Shown here: one piece after another, positions 1 through 10,200 of the stretch
Position numbering within the stretch: position 1 is the first letter of the stretch
Layout of the letters: each line of letters begins with the position of its first letter
Source: Lederbergia lenta NBRC 16444
GTDB lineage: Bacteria > Bacillota > Bacilli > Bacillales > Bacillaceae_C
Assembly (NCBI RefSeq): GCF_001591545.1
Contig: NZ_BCVC01000001.1
Location: 1,116,001-1,180,000, forward strand
DNA: 64,000 nt
Direction of reading: 5' to 3'
Notes under the pieces: model-generated
Seen by the model: the letters and a program-made list of their open reading frames with translations, nothing else
Told to the model about the DNA's origin: nothing
Database searches by the model: none
Translations under genes and position numbers: made by a program

Positions 1-82
1 AGTAGAACAATTCGGCCGTGATCGGATGGATTCGATTAAAGAAAATATTAATAATCATCAAACATACGCTCGAGATTTCTAA
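1..82 (+). CDS. C-terminal tail of an upstream gene (partial)
   Basis: An open frame enters from the left edge and ends at a TAA at 80-82, giving about 26 residues ending ...QTYARDF. It lies 38 bases upstream of hisC. In related Bacillaceae the gene before hisC is usually another aromatic-pathway gene, such as chorismate synthase, chorismate mutase or trpA. The tail is too short for me to identify the family, and no function is claimed. Confidence 0.5.
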   Translation, partial: VEQFGRDRMDSIKENINNHQTYARDF

Positions 83-120
83 TTAAATAGGATAATTTCA
101 TTTTGAAAAGGCGGGAAGAC

Positions 121-1200
121 ATGAAGGTCAAAAAACAACTACTTACATTAAAAGCATATGTCCCTGGGAAATCTAGTGAGGAAGTTAGAAAAGAATATGG
201 CCTAGAAAAGATCGTTAAGTTGGCATCTAATGAAAATCCATATGGCAGTTCGCCAACTGTATTAGAAGCTATATCTACAGCTATTCCGAGTTTTGCTATT
301 TATCCAGATGGTGCAGCAGTTGAATTAAGGGAAACGGTAGCTCGATATGTGGGAGTTAATGAAGATCAGCTTCTATTTTCAAGTGGTTTAGACGAACTCA
401 TTCAAATAATTAGTAGGGCCATCTTATCACCAGAAACAAATGCCATTATGGCAGAGGAGACATTTTCCCAATATAAACATCATGCAGTAATTGAAAATGC
501 CGAAATTCGTGAGGTACCTTTGAAAGATGGCACCCATGATTTAGACGGAATGGCCAGTAAAATAGATGGCAACACAAGAGTTATTTGGATTTGTAATCCG
601 AATAATCCAACAGGAACTTATGTGGGTAAAAAAGACTTGGAACAGTTCTTATCTCGGGTTCCATCACATGTACTTGTTGTTCTTGATGAAGCTTATTATG
701 AATATGCGATAGCTGATGATTACCCACAAACGATTGAATTATTAAAGCAATATGAAAATTTACTCGTCTTGCGGACATTTTCAAAGGCTTTTGGGCTCGC
801 AGCATTTAGGATTGGTTATGGCATTGGTTCATCTGCTTTTATAAAACAATTAGAAATAGCTAGGCTCCCGTTCAATACATCCGTCCTAGCACAAACAGCG
901 GCGATCGCCGCGTTACAAGATTTAGAATTTGTAAGTCATAGTGTGAAAAAGAACAGGGAAGAAATCAAAAAGTTTTATGATTTTTTCGATCAGCATCAAA
1001 TCACATTCTATCCTTCGCAAACAAATTTCATTTATATCAATATACCTGGAAAATCCAGCGAAGAAGTATTTCAGCATTTGCTTGAAAGAGGCTTTATTGT
1101 TCGAGCTTTTCCAAAAGGTGTAAGAATTACAGTTGGCAGAGAACAAGAAAATAAAGAATTACTGGAACAGATAGAAAAAATGATTCTTGTAAAACAATAG
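121..1200 (+). CDS. hisC: Histidinol-phosphate / aromatic aminotransferase
   Basis: This is a fold-type I PLP aminotransferase of 359 residues, the usual HisC length. In B. subtilis the orthologue transaminates imidazole-acetol phosphate in histidine synthesis and also makes phenylalanine and tyrosine. Visible motifs are SNENPYG near residue 40, CNPNNPTG near residue 160, DEAYYEY, and the PLP lysine K222 in SKAFGLAAFR. The ATG at 121 follows AAGGCGGGA at good spacing; the longer frame from a TTG at 103 would overlap that ribosome site. It is followed within 20 bases by tyrA, so it is read as part of the aromatic operon. Confidence 0.95.
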   Translation: MKVKKQLLTLKAYVPGKSSEEVRKEYGLEKIVKLASNENPYGSSPTVLEAISTAIPSFAIYPDGAAVELRETVARYVGVNEDQLLFSSGLDELIQIISRAILSPETNAIMAEETFSQYKHHAVIENAEIREVPLKDGTHDLDGMASKIDGNTRVIWICNPNNPTGTYVGKKDLEQFLSRVPSHVLVVLDEAYYEYAIADDYPQTIELLKQYENLLVLRTFSKAFGLAAFRIGYGIGSSAFIKQLEIARLPFNTSVLAQTAAIAALQDLEFVSHSVKKNREEIKKFYDFFDQHQITFYPSQTNFIYINIPGKSSEEVFQHLLERGFIVRAFPKGVRITVGREQENKELLEQIEKMILVKQ

Positions 1201-1218
1201 AGAGTGTGGCCGTTGAAA

Positions 1219-2328
1219 ATGAAAAATGATAGAAAGCATGTTTTATTAATAGGTGTCGGTCTAATAGGCGGTTCTGTTGCTTTAGCAATTAAGAAAGAAC
1301 ATGATGCATTTATTATAGGTTGTGATATTAAACGGGATAACTGTATTTTAGCCCAAAAAATGAACGTAATTGATGCTTACACTGATAATATGGAAGAAGA
1401 GGCAGTAAAAGCCGATCTCATTATTCTTGCATGTCCTGTTGAGAAAGCAGAACAAATTTTGCAAGTGTTGGCTAATCTACCTTTACGCGATCATACGATT
1501 ATCACTGATGTCGGTAGTACAAAAGGGAGAATTATTGAGAAAGCAGAATCGCTTTCTTTTCATGGTGCTGTTTTTATTGGTGGTCACCCAATGGCTGGTT
1601 CCCATAAAGTAGGACCAGGAAGTGCTAAAGCACATTTATTTGAAAATGCTTTTTATATTTTAACGCCAACCGAACAGGTGGATCCTTCGATAATCGCTGA
1701 ACTAAAAAATTGGCTTAAAGGCACAAAAGCAAATTTCATTATGATGGATGCTAAGCAACATGATTTGGTTACGGGCGTAGTCAGTCATTTTCCGCATATT
1801 GTAGCTGCTAGTTTAGTACGTCAAGTGGAAAAGTACGCTTCAGGTAATGAACATATTAGCAGTCTCGCCGCGGGTGGCTTTCGAGATATCACGAGAATTG
1901 CGTCAAGTAGTCCAGAAATGTGGCGTGATATAGTTAAACATAATCAACCGATGCTTCTGTCATTACTTAACGAATGGGAAAAAGAGATGAGTGAAATTCG
2001 TCAATTACTTAATGATGGTGATAGCAATCAATTATACGAATACTTTTCTGGTGCAAAACATTTTCGCGATTCTTTACCAGTAAGGGCCAAAGGTGCCATA
2101 GCTGCATTTTATGATTTATATGTAGATGTACTAGATAGTCCAGGAGTCATCTCAGATATAACCACTTTATTGGCAAAAGAACATATTAGTATTACGAACA
2201 TTCGAATTATTGAAGCGCGTGAAGATGTATATGGTGTATTAAGAGTAAGTTTTCAAACAGAAAATGATTTAGAAAAAGCAAAGAAAAGCTTAAATAATAG
2301 AGGCTATAAAACGTATATGAGTATGTGA
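1219..2328 (+). CDS. tyrA: Prephenate dehydrogenase with ACT domain
   Basis: The protein (about 369 residues) oxidatively decarboxylates prephenate to 4-hydroxyphenylpyruvate with NAD+ for tyrosine synthesis. The N-terminus has the Rossmann motif GVGLIGGS near residues 12-19, followed by GGHPMAGSHKVGPG of the catalytic domain. Residues from about 300 form an ACT domain (DSPGVISDITTLLAKE), which in this family binds the regulatory amino acid. The chosen ATG is at 1219; an in-frame GTG at 1204 and TTG at 1213 are alternatives, because the AGAGAG ribosome site is weak. It sits between hisC and aroA with short gaps. Confidence 0.94.
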   Translation: MKNDRKHVLLIGVGLIGGSVALAIKKEHDAFIIGCDIKRDNCILAQKMNVIDAYTDNMEEEAVKADLIILACPVEKAEQILQVLANLPLRDHTIITDVGSTKGRIIEKAESLSFHGAVFIGGHPMAGSHKVGPGSAKAHLFENAFYILTPTEQVDPSIIAELKNWLKGTKANFIMMDAKQHDLVTGVVSHFPHIVAASLVRQVEKYASGNEHISSLAAGGFRDITRIASSSPEMWRDIVKHNQPMLLSLLNEWEKEMSEIRQLLNDGDSNQLYEYFSGAKHFRDSLPVRAKGAIAAFYDLYVDVLDSPGVISDITTLLAKEHISITNIRIIEAREDVYGVLRVSFQTENDLEKAKKSLNNRGYKTYMSM

Positions 2329-2340
2329 GGAGTGGCTGAA

Positions 2341-3630
2341 TTGGCGACAGTAACGAGTAAGAATGTACAATTAAATGGCGTGATGCAAGTGCCAGGTGAC
2401 AAATCTATTTCCCATCGTTCCGTCATGTTTGGAGCAATTGCGCAAGGTAAAACGGTCGCTACCGGGCTACTTACAGGCGATGATTGTTTAAATACGATCG
2501 CGTGTTTTAGAAAATTAGGAGTGGATATTCATCAAGATGGGGATTACGTAGAAATAAACGGGAATGGCTTAGATGGATTAAAAGAACCAAGTGAAGTATT
2601 GGATGTCGGAAATTCTGGTACAACAATAAGGTTGATGCTTGGGATTTTAGCTAATTTGCCTTTCCACACAAACATTATTGGAGATGAGTCGATTGCTAAA
2701 CGGCCAATGGACAGAGTAACAATTCCATTGAAAGAAATGGGCGCACAAATAGATGGACGATCAAATGGTTCATATACACCATTAAGTGTCAGAGGTGGTG
2801 GCTTAAAAGGGATTAATTATCAATCGCCAGTTGCAAGTGCGCAAATAAAGTCTGCTGTATTATTAGCTGGATTATATGCTGATGGTGTAACGTCTGTTAC
2901 GGAACCAGAGTTATCTAGAGACCATACAGAGCGGATGTTAAGAGCCTTTGGTTGTACAGTCCAAGAAAATGGTTTGAAAAAGTCGCTTCAAGGAAAACAA
3001 ATACTCAAGGGAACAACGATTAACATTCCAGGAGATATTTCTTCAGCTGCTTTTTTCCTTGTAGGTGGGGCGATTCTACCAAATAGTATGATTACAATCA
3101 AAAATGTCGGTATTAATCCTACAAGAACTGGGATTATTGATATATTAAAATCAATGGGAGCTAAACTAACTATTGATAATGTAGACGAGAACGCAGTAGA
3201 ACCTTTCGCAGATATTACTATTTCTACATCGAACTTAAAAGCGGTGGAAATCAGCGGGGAAATTATTCCTAGATTGATTGACGAAATACCTATTATTGCA
3301 CTTGCTGCAACACAAGCAGAAGGTGTGACAATTATTAAAGATGCGGCTGAATTAAAAGTGAAAGAAACGAATAGAATTGATGCTGTTGTTGAAGAATTGA
3401 AAAAGATGGGGGCAAATATAGAGGCTACTGATGATGGGATGAAGATTTATGGAAAATCTTTATTGCATGCTGCAGATGTAGAAAGTCACGGTGATCATCG
3501 AATTGGTATGATGTTGGCAATTGCAGGATGTCTCGTGAATGGAGATACAAAAATAGCGCACAGTGAAGCAATCTCCATTTCATATCCTGGATTCTTTGAA
3601 CAATTAGATAAGTTAAAGGTAAATAATTAA
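2341..3630 (+). CDS. aroA: 3-phosphoshikimate 1-carboxyvinyltransferase (EPSP synthase)
   Basis: The enzyme joins PEP to shikimate 3-phosphate in the sixth step of the shikimate pathway (called aroE in B. subtilis). The 429-residue product shows [12 protein letters not shown] at the N-terminus, [41 protein letters not shown] and [14 protein letters not shown], covering both substrate-binding halves. GAGGAG at 2326-2331 overlaps the tyrA stop and points to the TTG at 2341; a GTG at 2332 lies too close to that site. It is the last gene of the hisC-tyrA-aroA run. Confidence 0.96.
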   Translation: MATVTSKNVQLNGVMQVPGDKSISHRSVMFGAIAQGKTVATGLLTGDDCLNTIACFRKLGVDIHQDGDYVEINGNGLDGLKEPSEVLDVGNSGTTIRLMLGILANLPFHTNIIGDESIAKRPMDRVTIPLKEMGAQIDGRSNGSYTPLSVRGGGLKGINYQSPVASAQIKSAVLLAGLYADGVTSVTEPELSRDHTERMLRAFGCTVQENGLKKSLQGKQILKGTTINIPGDISSAAFFLVGGAILPNSMITIKNVGINPTRTGIIDILKSMGAKLTIDNVDENAVEPFADITISTSNLKAVEISGEIIPRLIDEIPIIALAATQAEGVTIIKDAAELKVKETNRIDAVVEELKKMGANIEATDDGMKIYGKSLLHAADVESHGDHRIGMMLAIAGCLVNGDTKIAHSEAISISYPGFFEQLDKLKVNN

Positions 3631-3693
3631 ATTGATAGTAATGTCCCTATGTTTTTATGGTTATTTTAATATGCGAATTGGGTAACAATAATA

Positions 3694-3743
3694 ATACGAA
3701 CCATCATTCTTCTTAATATGAACAATGATGGTTCGTATTTTTT
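3694..3743 (+). terminator. Rho-independent terminator after aroA
   Basis: A 13-15 bp stem (ATACGAACCATCATT with AATGATGGTTCGTAT) closes a loop and is followed by a T-run. It ends the aromatic operon just before the polyketide synthase ribosome site. Confidence 0.85.
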
Positions 3744-3777
3744 GCAGATGGGATTATGGATGAAAGGAGCTGGGCGT

Positions 3778-4860
3778 GTGCCACAAATTATGTCGGTTGG
3801 AACTGGAATTCCAGAATTCTCCGTAACACAAACAGAAACAATGGAATTCGCCAAGCAATTATTCTCTACGTCAGTGAAAGATCTCGACCGTTTATTAAAG
3901 GTTTTCCATAATGGTGAAATTAAAAAGCGCCATTTTGTCAAAGATATGGACTGGTACAAGCAAACACACTCTTTTTCAGAGAAAAATGATGCATTTATAG
4001 AGGCCGCTGTGAAGCTTAGTATTGAATCGATTAATGCTTGTTTAAAATCTTCCATGCTTAAACAATCAGTCTCATATGAGGAAATTGATGCGATATTTAT
4101 GATTTGCTCAACGGGCCTAGCCACTCCTAGTCTTGAAGCTAGAATCATGAATTACTTACCATTTTCTGAACATACGAAAAGAATTCCAATATGGGGGCTT
4201 GGCTGTGCAGGTGGTGCAGCAGGTCTAGCTCGTGCACATGACTATTGCAAGGCATTCCCAAAATCTAAAGTACTTGTTGTAACTATTGAATTATGTAGTC
4301 TTACTTTTCAAAAAGATGACCTCAGTAAGAGTAATTTAATAGGAACTTCTTTATTTGCGGATGGTGCAGCTAGCGTTTTACTGGGTGGAGATGAAGTAGA
4401 GTATCTTACATATACAAGTCGCCCATTACCGACCATTATTGATACACAGTCTACATTAATGACGGCATCACTTGATGTGATGGGCTGGGATATTAAAGAT
4501 AATGGCTTGTATGTTGTATTTTCTAAGAGCATACCTACGCTAGTAGAAAACTGGTTTGAACCAAATGTCAGCAAGTTCCTAGAAAAAAATAATATAACGA
4601 TTGCAGATATAGAACACTTTATTGCGCATCCAGGTGGAAAAAAAGTTATTTCGTCTTATGAAAAGGCGTTTGCACTTTCACCAGAGAAGACAGCAATTTC
4701 TCTACATATCTTGAGTCAGTTTGGAAATATGTCCTCTCCAACCGTATTGTTTGTATTGCAATTATTTATGGAAAAAGAAATTAGAACAGGTGAAAGTGGT
4801 TTAATTGCTGCTTTAGGTCCGGGTTTTAGTTCTGAACTATTACTCGTTAGGTGGGAATAA
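3778..4860 (+). CDS. bpsA: Type III polyketide synthase (alkylpyrone synthase family)
   Basis: This 360-residue chalcone/stilbene synthase-fold enzyme is the likely counterpart of B. subtilis BpsA/BcsA, which condenses long-chain acyl-CoA with malonyl-CoA to form alkylpyrones. The Cys-His-Asn triad is visible as C143 in GLGCAGGAAG, H284 in IAHPGG and N317 in FGNMSSP. The start is the GTG at 3778, 8 bases after AAAGGAG; the longer frame from 3718 runs through the terminator stem and is rejected. Its stop overlaps the ATG of the next gene, so the two are translationally coupled. The product is inferred from the family. Confidence 0.9.
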   Translation: MPQIMSVGTGIPEFSVTQTETMEFAKQLFSTSVKDLDRLLKVFHNGEIKKRHFVKDMDWYKQTHSFSEKNDAFIEAAVKLSIESINACLKSSMLKQSVSYEEIDAIFMICSTGLATPSLEARIMNYLPFSEHTKRIPIWGLGCAGGAAGLARAHDYCKAFPKSKVLVVTIELCSLTFQKDDLSKSNLIGTSLFADGAASVLLGGDEVEYLTYTSRPLPTIIDTQSTLMTASLDVMGWDIKDNGLYVVFSKSIPTLVENWFEPNVSKFLEKNNITIADIEHFIAHPGGKKVISSYEKAFALSPEKTAISLHILSQFGNMSSPTVLFVLQLFMEKEIRTGESGLIAALGPGFSSELLLVRWE

Positions 4861-5369
4861 TGTTATTTTGGATTGTATTTACATTCGTAGTAATCCAACG
4901 GTTATTAGAGTTAATGCTGGCCGATAGAAATGAACAATGGATGAAAAGCCAAGGAGCAATTGAATATGGACACAGTCATTATGTGTATATGGTCCTCATG
5001 CATATAAGTTTCTTTATCTCGCTTATTGTCGAAGTGATATTTACCAACAAATCTGTGCATCCATATTGGCTTATATTACTATTTATTTTTTTTATAATTC
5101 AAACGGCTAGAATATGGGTTATTTTGTCTTTAGGAAAGTATTGGAATACAAAAATAATTGTATTGCCAGGAAGTAATATTGTGAGGAAAGGTCCTTTCCA
5201 ATTGATCAAACACCCAAATTATTTAATTGTTACGATCGAATTAATCATCTTGCCACTCATGTTCCAAGCGTACTTAACCATGATTGCTTTTTTCTTCTTA
5301 AATCAAATTATTTTAGCTATTAGAATACCGATAGAAGAACAAGCACTTCGTGAAAATACAGATTATTAA
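4860..5369 (+). CDS. bpsB: Isoprenylcysteine carboxyl methyltransferase family protein (alkylpyrone O-methyltransferase)
   Basis: This 169-residue integral membrane protein has about four hydrophobic segments and the C-terminal ICMT-type region GPFQLIKHPNYL followed by IEEQAL. In B. subtilis the homologue YpbQ/BpsB methylates the alkylpyrones made by BpsA, so the coupled pair here probably makes methylated alkylpyrones. The ATG at 4860 overlaps the preceding TAA as TAATG, preceded by AGGTGGG. The GTG at 4851 is a possible but less likely start. A strong terminator follows. Confidence 0.88.
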   Translation: MLFWIVFTFVVIQRLLELMLADRNEQWMKSQGAIEYGHSHYVYMVLMHISFFISLIVEVIFTNKSVHPYWLILLFIFFIIQTARIWVILSLGKYWNTKIIVLPGSNIVRKGPFQLIKHPNYLIVTIELIILPLMFQAYLTMIAFFFLNQIILAIRIPIEEQALRENTDY

Positions 5370-5376
5370 TCGTGAG

Positions 5377-5430
5377 AGGTCCCTTTCTAAACAACCTTAG
5401 GATGTTTGAAAAGGGACTTTCTTGTTTTTT
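5377..5430 (+). terminator. Terminator after the polyketide pair
   Basis: The stem AGGTCCCTTTCTAAACA pairs with TGTTTGAAAAGGGACTTT and is followed by T-rich sequence. It separates the bpsA-bpsB pair from the P450 gene. Confidence 0.85.
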
Positions 5431-5567
5431 TATATGAAGACGTAACATCTTAGTAGTGTAGAAGGCTTCAAGTCAGCTTATGAGGAAGTTTTGTTTTAAT
5501 CAACGTGATTAGGGAAGAATTAGAAGAAACAAGTGGAAAAACTCCAGGAAGAAGGAGATGAAGACAA

Positions 5568-6830
5568 GTGTCTAATACAAATGAAATGCCTTATGAAGAA
5601 GGCTTGGATCATAGTCTAAGCCTTATGAGGGAAGGATATATGTATATAAAGAATAGACGTAGTAGTTTTGCATCCGATATTTTCGAGACCCGTTTGCTTG
5701 GGCAAAAGACAATATGCATGGGTGGAAAGGAAGCAACTAAAATTTTTTATGATAACGAGAAATTCAAGAGAAACGGTGCAGCACCAAAGAGGGTTGTGGA
5801 AACGTTATTTGGTGAAAAGGGTGTCCAGACGTTAGATGGTCAGGCACACAAACATCGTAAAGAAATGTTTATGTCGCTGATGTCACCCGAACAAATAAAA
5901 AGACTGAATGACATCTTGAAAAAACAATGGGAGATTGCGATTAATGAATGGAAACAGATGGATAAAATTGTATTATATGAAGAAGCGAAGCAAATCTTAT
6001 GCATTACAGCATGTCAATGGGCTGGTGTACCATTAAAGGAAGATGAATTAAAGCAAAAGACAAAAGAGCTCAGTGCGATGTTCGAAGCGCCTGCCGCGAT
6101 CGGTCCAGAGCATTGGCAAGGAAGATATAGCCAAAATAAAGTGGAAAAGTGGATGGATACGCTTATCGATCAGGTGAGGGATGAGAGAGTGAATCCAACA
6201 GAAGGAACAGCGTTACATACAATTGCCTGGCACAAAGACCCAGATGGAAATCTTCTAGACACCAGCATTGCTGCCGTGGAAGTGATAAATATTTTAAGAC
6301 CGATTGTGGCTATCGCCATTTATATCAATTTTACGGCATTGGCAGTGCATCACTTCCCGGAAGAAACAGAAAAATTGTCTAAGTCAGATGACGGTAAATA
6401 TGCAGAGATGTTTGTACAGGAAGTTCGTCGCTTTTATCCTTTTTTTCCGTTTGCTGCAGCAAAGGTGAAAAAGGATTTTACTTGGAATGGGTATATATTT
6501 AAGAAAGGGATATTAACTTTGCTTGATCTGTATGGTACGAATCATGATCCGGAAATTTGGAACAATCCGGATGTGTTCCAACCAGAGAGATTTGTTGATT
6601 GGGAAGGCAGCCCATTTGATTTCATCCCTCAAGGCGGTGGCGATTATTTTATGGACCATCGATGTGCTGGTGAGTGGGTTACGATGGAAGTCATGAAAGT
6701 GAGTCTAGATTATCTAATGAATCAAATTGATTATGAAATTCCTAATCAAGACTTAAGTTTCAGTTTGGTAAACATTCCAAGTATACCTAAAAGCAGCGTA
6801 GTGCTTAAAAATATAGAGAAGAAATCCTAG
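5568..6830 (+). CDS. cypC: CYP152-family fatty acid peroxygenase (cytochrome P450)
   Basis: The protein (420 residues) resembles B. subtilis P450BSbeta (CypC/YbdT), which uses hydrogen peroxide to hydroxylate fatty acids without a redox partner. The family hallmark R244-P245 is present in NILRPIVAI; this Arg holds the substrate carboxylate and replaces the usual acid-alcohol pair. EVRR supplies ExxR, and C366 in HRCAGE is the heme thiolate. GTG at 5568 follows GAAGGAG by about 10 bases. It has its own leader after the bps terminator, so coexpression with the polyketide genes is possible but not shown. Confidence 0.93.
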   Translation: MSNTNEMPYEEGLDHSLSLMREGYMYIKNRRSSFASDIFETRLLGQKTICMGGKEATKIFYDNEKFKRNGAAPKRVVETLFGEKGVQTLDGQAHKHRKEMFMSLMSPEQIKRLNDILKKQWEIAINEWKQMDKIVLYEEAKQILCITACQWAGVPLKEDELKQKTKELSAMFEAPAAIGPEHWQGRYSQNKVEKWMDTLIDQVRDERVNPTEGTALHTIAWHKDPDGNLLDTSIAAVEVINILRPIVAIAIYINFTALAVHHFPEETEKLSKSDDGKYAEMFVQEVRRFYPFFPFAAAKVKKDFTWNGYIFKKGILTLLDLYGTNHDPEIWNNPDVFQPERFVDWEGSPFDFIPQGGGDYFMDHRCAGEWVTMEVMKVSLDYLMNQIDYEIPNQDLSFSLVNIPSIPKSSVVLKNIEKKS

Positions 6831-6894
6831 AAAACCAAGTTAATGTTCAGTTGGTGTTAAGCTCAAATTTTAATTTAAATCATATAATTTGGAA

Positions 6895-6927
6895 GAATGT
6901 TGCTAATAGGCAATATTCTTTTTTTAT
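6895..6927 (+). terminator. Terminator after cypC
   Basis: The hairpin GAATGTTGC / GCAATATTC is followed by a run of seven T residues, 65 bases after the cypC stop. Confidence 0.85.
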
Positions 6928-7252
6928 ATGAGATCATAAAACAGTAGGTTAGTGGGAAACTTTTAAAAAGGAGCTCTTCGTCTAACTTCGATGTCCCTAT
7001 ATACAATTGTCCCCGGACATGGCGATCTAAGTTGATCTTCGTTCAGTGACTAATAAACTGAACGATTTTTTCTACGATAAGTCAATTTGCAGAAGGTTAA
7101 GACCAACCTTCTAGCCATCTTATCTTATACTTGCTGGCCCTGAACGAGCGCTTGCATTTTTGTTTTAAGGAACTCATACGAATCTATATGAAAATATTGA
7201 AAACTTAGGTAAAATAGAAGGAAATGAGCATGATGAGGAGTTTGTTAGCAAC
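6928..7252 (+). other. Gene-free leader region upstream of dynA with two hairpins
   Basis: No coding frame is convincing in this 325-base stretch. It holds an intrinsic-terminator-like hairpin at 7040-7072 (CGTTCAG / CTGAACG then TTTTTT). A second perfect 8 bp stem lies at 7091-7112 (AGAAGGTT / AACCTTCT). The dynA start follows 140 bases later. The arrangement could be an attenuated leader or a short independent transcript. Confidence 0.5.
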
Positions 7253-10200
7253 ATGGTTAACATATTAGAAGAGATTACCAAAGATAGCCAACTTCAAAAA
7301 ACACTTACATTATTGGATAGATTTCAGCAAAATGGAGATCGCGTTCGGGTTGAAAAAGCAGAACAATTATTAAGAAAAATACATGAAAAGGAATTCATTA
7401 CTGCCTTTAGTGGTCATTTTTCAGCGGGAAAATCGACGATGATTAATGCTTTAATTGGCGATCAAGTGCTGCCTTCAAGTCCGATACCTACAAGCGCGAA
7501 TTTAGTAAAGGTATTAAAGTCATCCGAAGATTATGCGAAAGTGTATTCGCATTCTCAAAAAACATTATTATTCCAGGCACCATATAATTTTGAAACTGTA
7601 AAAGCATACTGCAAAAATGGTGATGTAACAAATATAGAAATAGGAAAAAAGACTTCGTTACTTCCCAAAGGTGTAACTATTATGGATACACCAGGAGTAG
7701 ATTCAACAGATGATGCGCATCGCATATCTACTGAATCGGCACTTCACTTAGCTGACATTGTATTTTATGTGATGGATTATAACCATGTACAATCAGAACT
7801 TAATTTTATGTATACGAAAAATTTACTTAAACATGGTGTCAAATTATATTTGATCATTAATCAAATTGATAAGCATAATGAGCAAGAGTTATCATTCACT
7901 TCCTTTAAAAAGTCTGTCCATGATTCGTTTACTAGTTGGGAAGTAGAGCCAGCAGGAATATATTTTACTACATTAAAAGATCCAAACCACCCAGAAAATG
8001 AATTTGCTACGATAAAATCATTGATCGATCATGCTTTTTTACATCATGATGACTTAATACAGGGGACAATAGATGCAGCCTTTAATCGGTTAGTTACTGA
8101 ACATGAAGCCTGGCTGCAAGAGGAAATGGACTTAGCTACACAGCCATATGAACAAGTAGTTGCTGAATATTCCGAAGAAGGACTTCGGACGCTATTCATA
8201 GAAGAGAGTAAATTAAAGATTGAAAAAGAAACAGTCATGCACACTGCGCCAAATTGGGAAAAGGCGTTTGAAAAGGATCGTGAAGTGATTCTGAAAAATG
8301 CTTATTTAATGCCCTTTGAGACGAGGGAGCTTGCAGAGCAATACTTAATTTCCGCCCAAGCAGATTTTAAAAAAGGATTTTTATTTAGCAAAAAGAAAAC
8401 AGATGACGAAAGATCAGCTAGGTTGCAAGCATTCTATATGGGTGTTAAAAAACAGGTAGAATCGCAAATAAATTGGCATCTGAAACAACTAGCAGTGAAA
8501 AAAGTGGAGGAAACAGAGCTTCTTGATGAGGATCTGCAAGCAGCAGCACAACAAATCGAAATTACATTTGATGAAAGTTTGCTCACTGATGCGATTCATA
8601 AAGGAGCCGGAATAAATGGTGAGTATGTACTCCATTATTGTGAACAAATAGCCAATCGCCTTAGGAATATAGCAAGGAAGACTTCTGATCAGTTTAAGAC
8701 AGCTGTTGCAGACACATTGCAAGTTCGTATAGATACACAACTGATAATGGTAAATAAACATTTAGCTAAGCTAGAAAAAGAAACTACTGCACTAAGATCA
8801 TTAATCGAGTTGGAAAAAGAGTATGATGAGAAGAAGGGCCTGCTTTATATTTCTTCAGGGAAAGAAGAACAATTAATAACTTTGGTCAAAAAATGGCAGA
8901 AAGAAAAATCAGATGTAGCCATATATAATGATGAGAATGTGAACATACCTGAAGCGATTCCCGCTGTTGTTGAGCCCCTTAAAGAATATAATACAAAAAT
9001 AGACTCATCGATCGATAGGGATACGATAATTGAAAAACTAGATCGCGCTGTTACCTTATTGTCGGGAATAAAAGGCTTTAACAGAATGACAGAACAATTA
9101 TTTGAAAAGAGCTCACGGCTTAAGCACCAAAGTTTTACGATTTCCTTATTCGGAGCTTTTAGTGCAGGAAAGTCATCATTTGCCAATGCATTATTAGGTG
9201 AAAGTGTTCTTCCTGTATCTCCCAACCCAACGACGGCTGCCATTAATCGTATTTGCCCGCCGACGAATGAAAACGCTCATGGTACAGCTATTGTACGTTT
9301 AAAAGAAGCTGATCAACTTTTAGCAGATATAAACGAGTCATTATCGATGTTCAATTATGCAACTACTACATTAGAAGAAGCATTTTCAGTTATCTCGAAA
9401 GTTCTTTCCCATCAAAAGGGAGAGGGAAAAGAAAAGATTCATATAACGTTTTTGACTGCATTTATCCAAGGATTTGAGTTATATCGTGAAAAGCTTGGTA
9501 CGGATATTAAAACAAACTTAGAAGAGTTTCAAAGTTTTGTTGCGAATGAAGCACAATCATGCTTTGTTGAAGCAATTGATTTGTTTTACGATTGTTCTTT
9601 TACAAGGAAAGGGATCACATTAGTAGATACACCTGGTGCAGATTCCATCAATGCCAGACATACAGGAGTTGCATTTGAATATATAAAAGACTCCGATGCG
9701 ATTCTATTTGTAACATATTATAACCATGCTTTTTCAAAAGCAGATCGAGAGTTTTTAATTCAACTTGGTCGTGTAAAGGACGCTTTCGAACTTGATAAAA
9801 TGTTTTTTATTGTGAATGCTATTGATTTAGCTAGCTCTGAAGAAGAAGTAGCAGAAGTGCTTACGTACGTAAAAAGTGAGCTTACTAAAAATGGCATTCG
9901 TTTCCCGAAAATTTATGGGTTATCAAGCAAATTAGCTTTAATAGCTGAGGATAAGAAAGCCTCCAACTTAGAAGCATTTACAAATGAATTTAATTACTTT
10001 TTAGATAAAGATTTAAATGCAATGGCTGTTAATTCAGCTGAAAAGGATTACCAAAGAGTATTGGTTATGCTTGAACAGCTAATCCAATCTGCCAATGAAG
10101 ATGAAAGTGTAAAAACGCAAAGACGAGAATCGCTAATTTCTACAAAAGAAAAAATAGATAGATTACTTTTAGAGAATAAAGCTAACATATTGAGTGATCG

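Noticed and set aside
3718..3777. Longer N-terminus for the polyketide synthase
   Set aside because: The extension passes through the aroA terminator stem and has no ribosome site. The GTG at 3778 has AAAGGAG at correct spacing and matches the family start.
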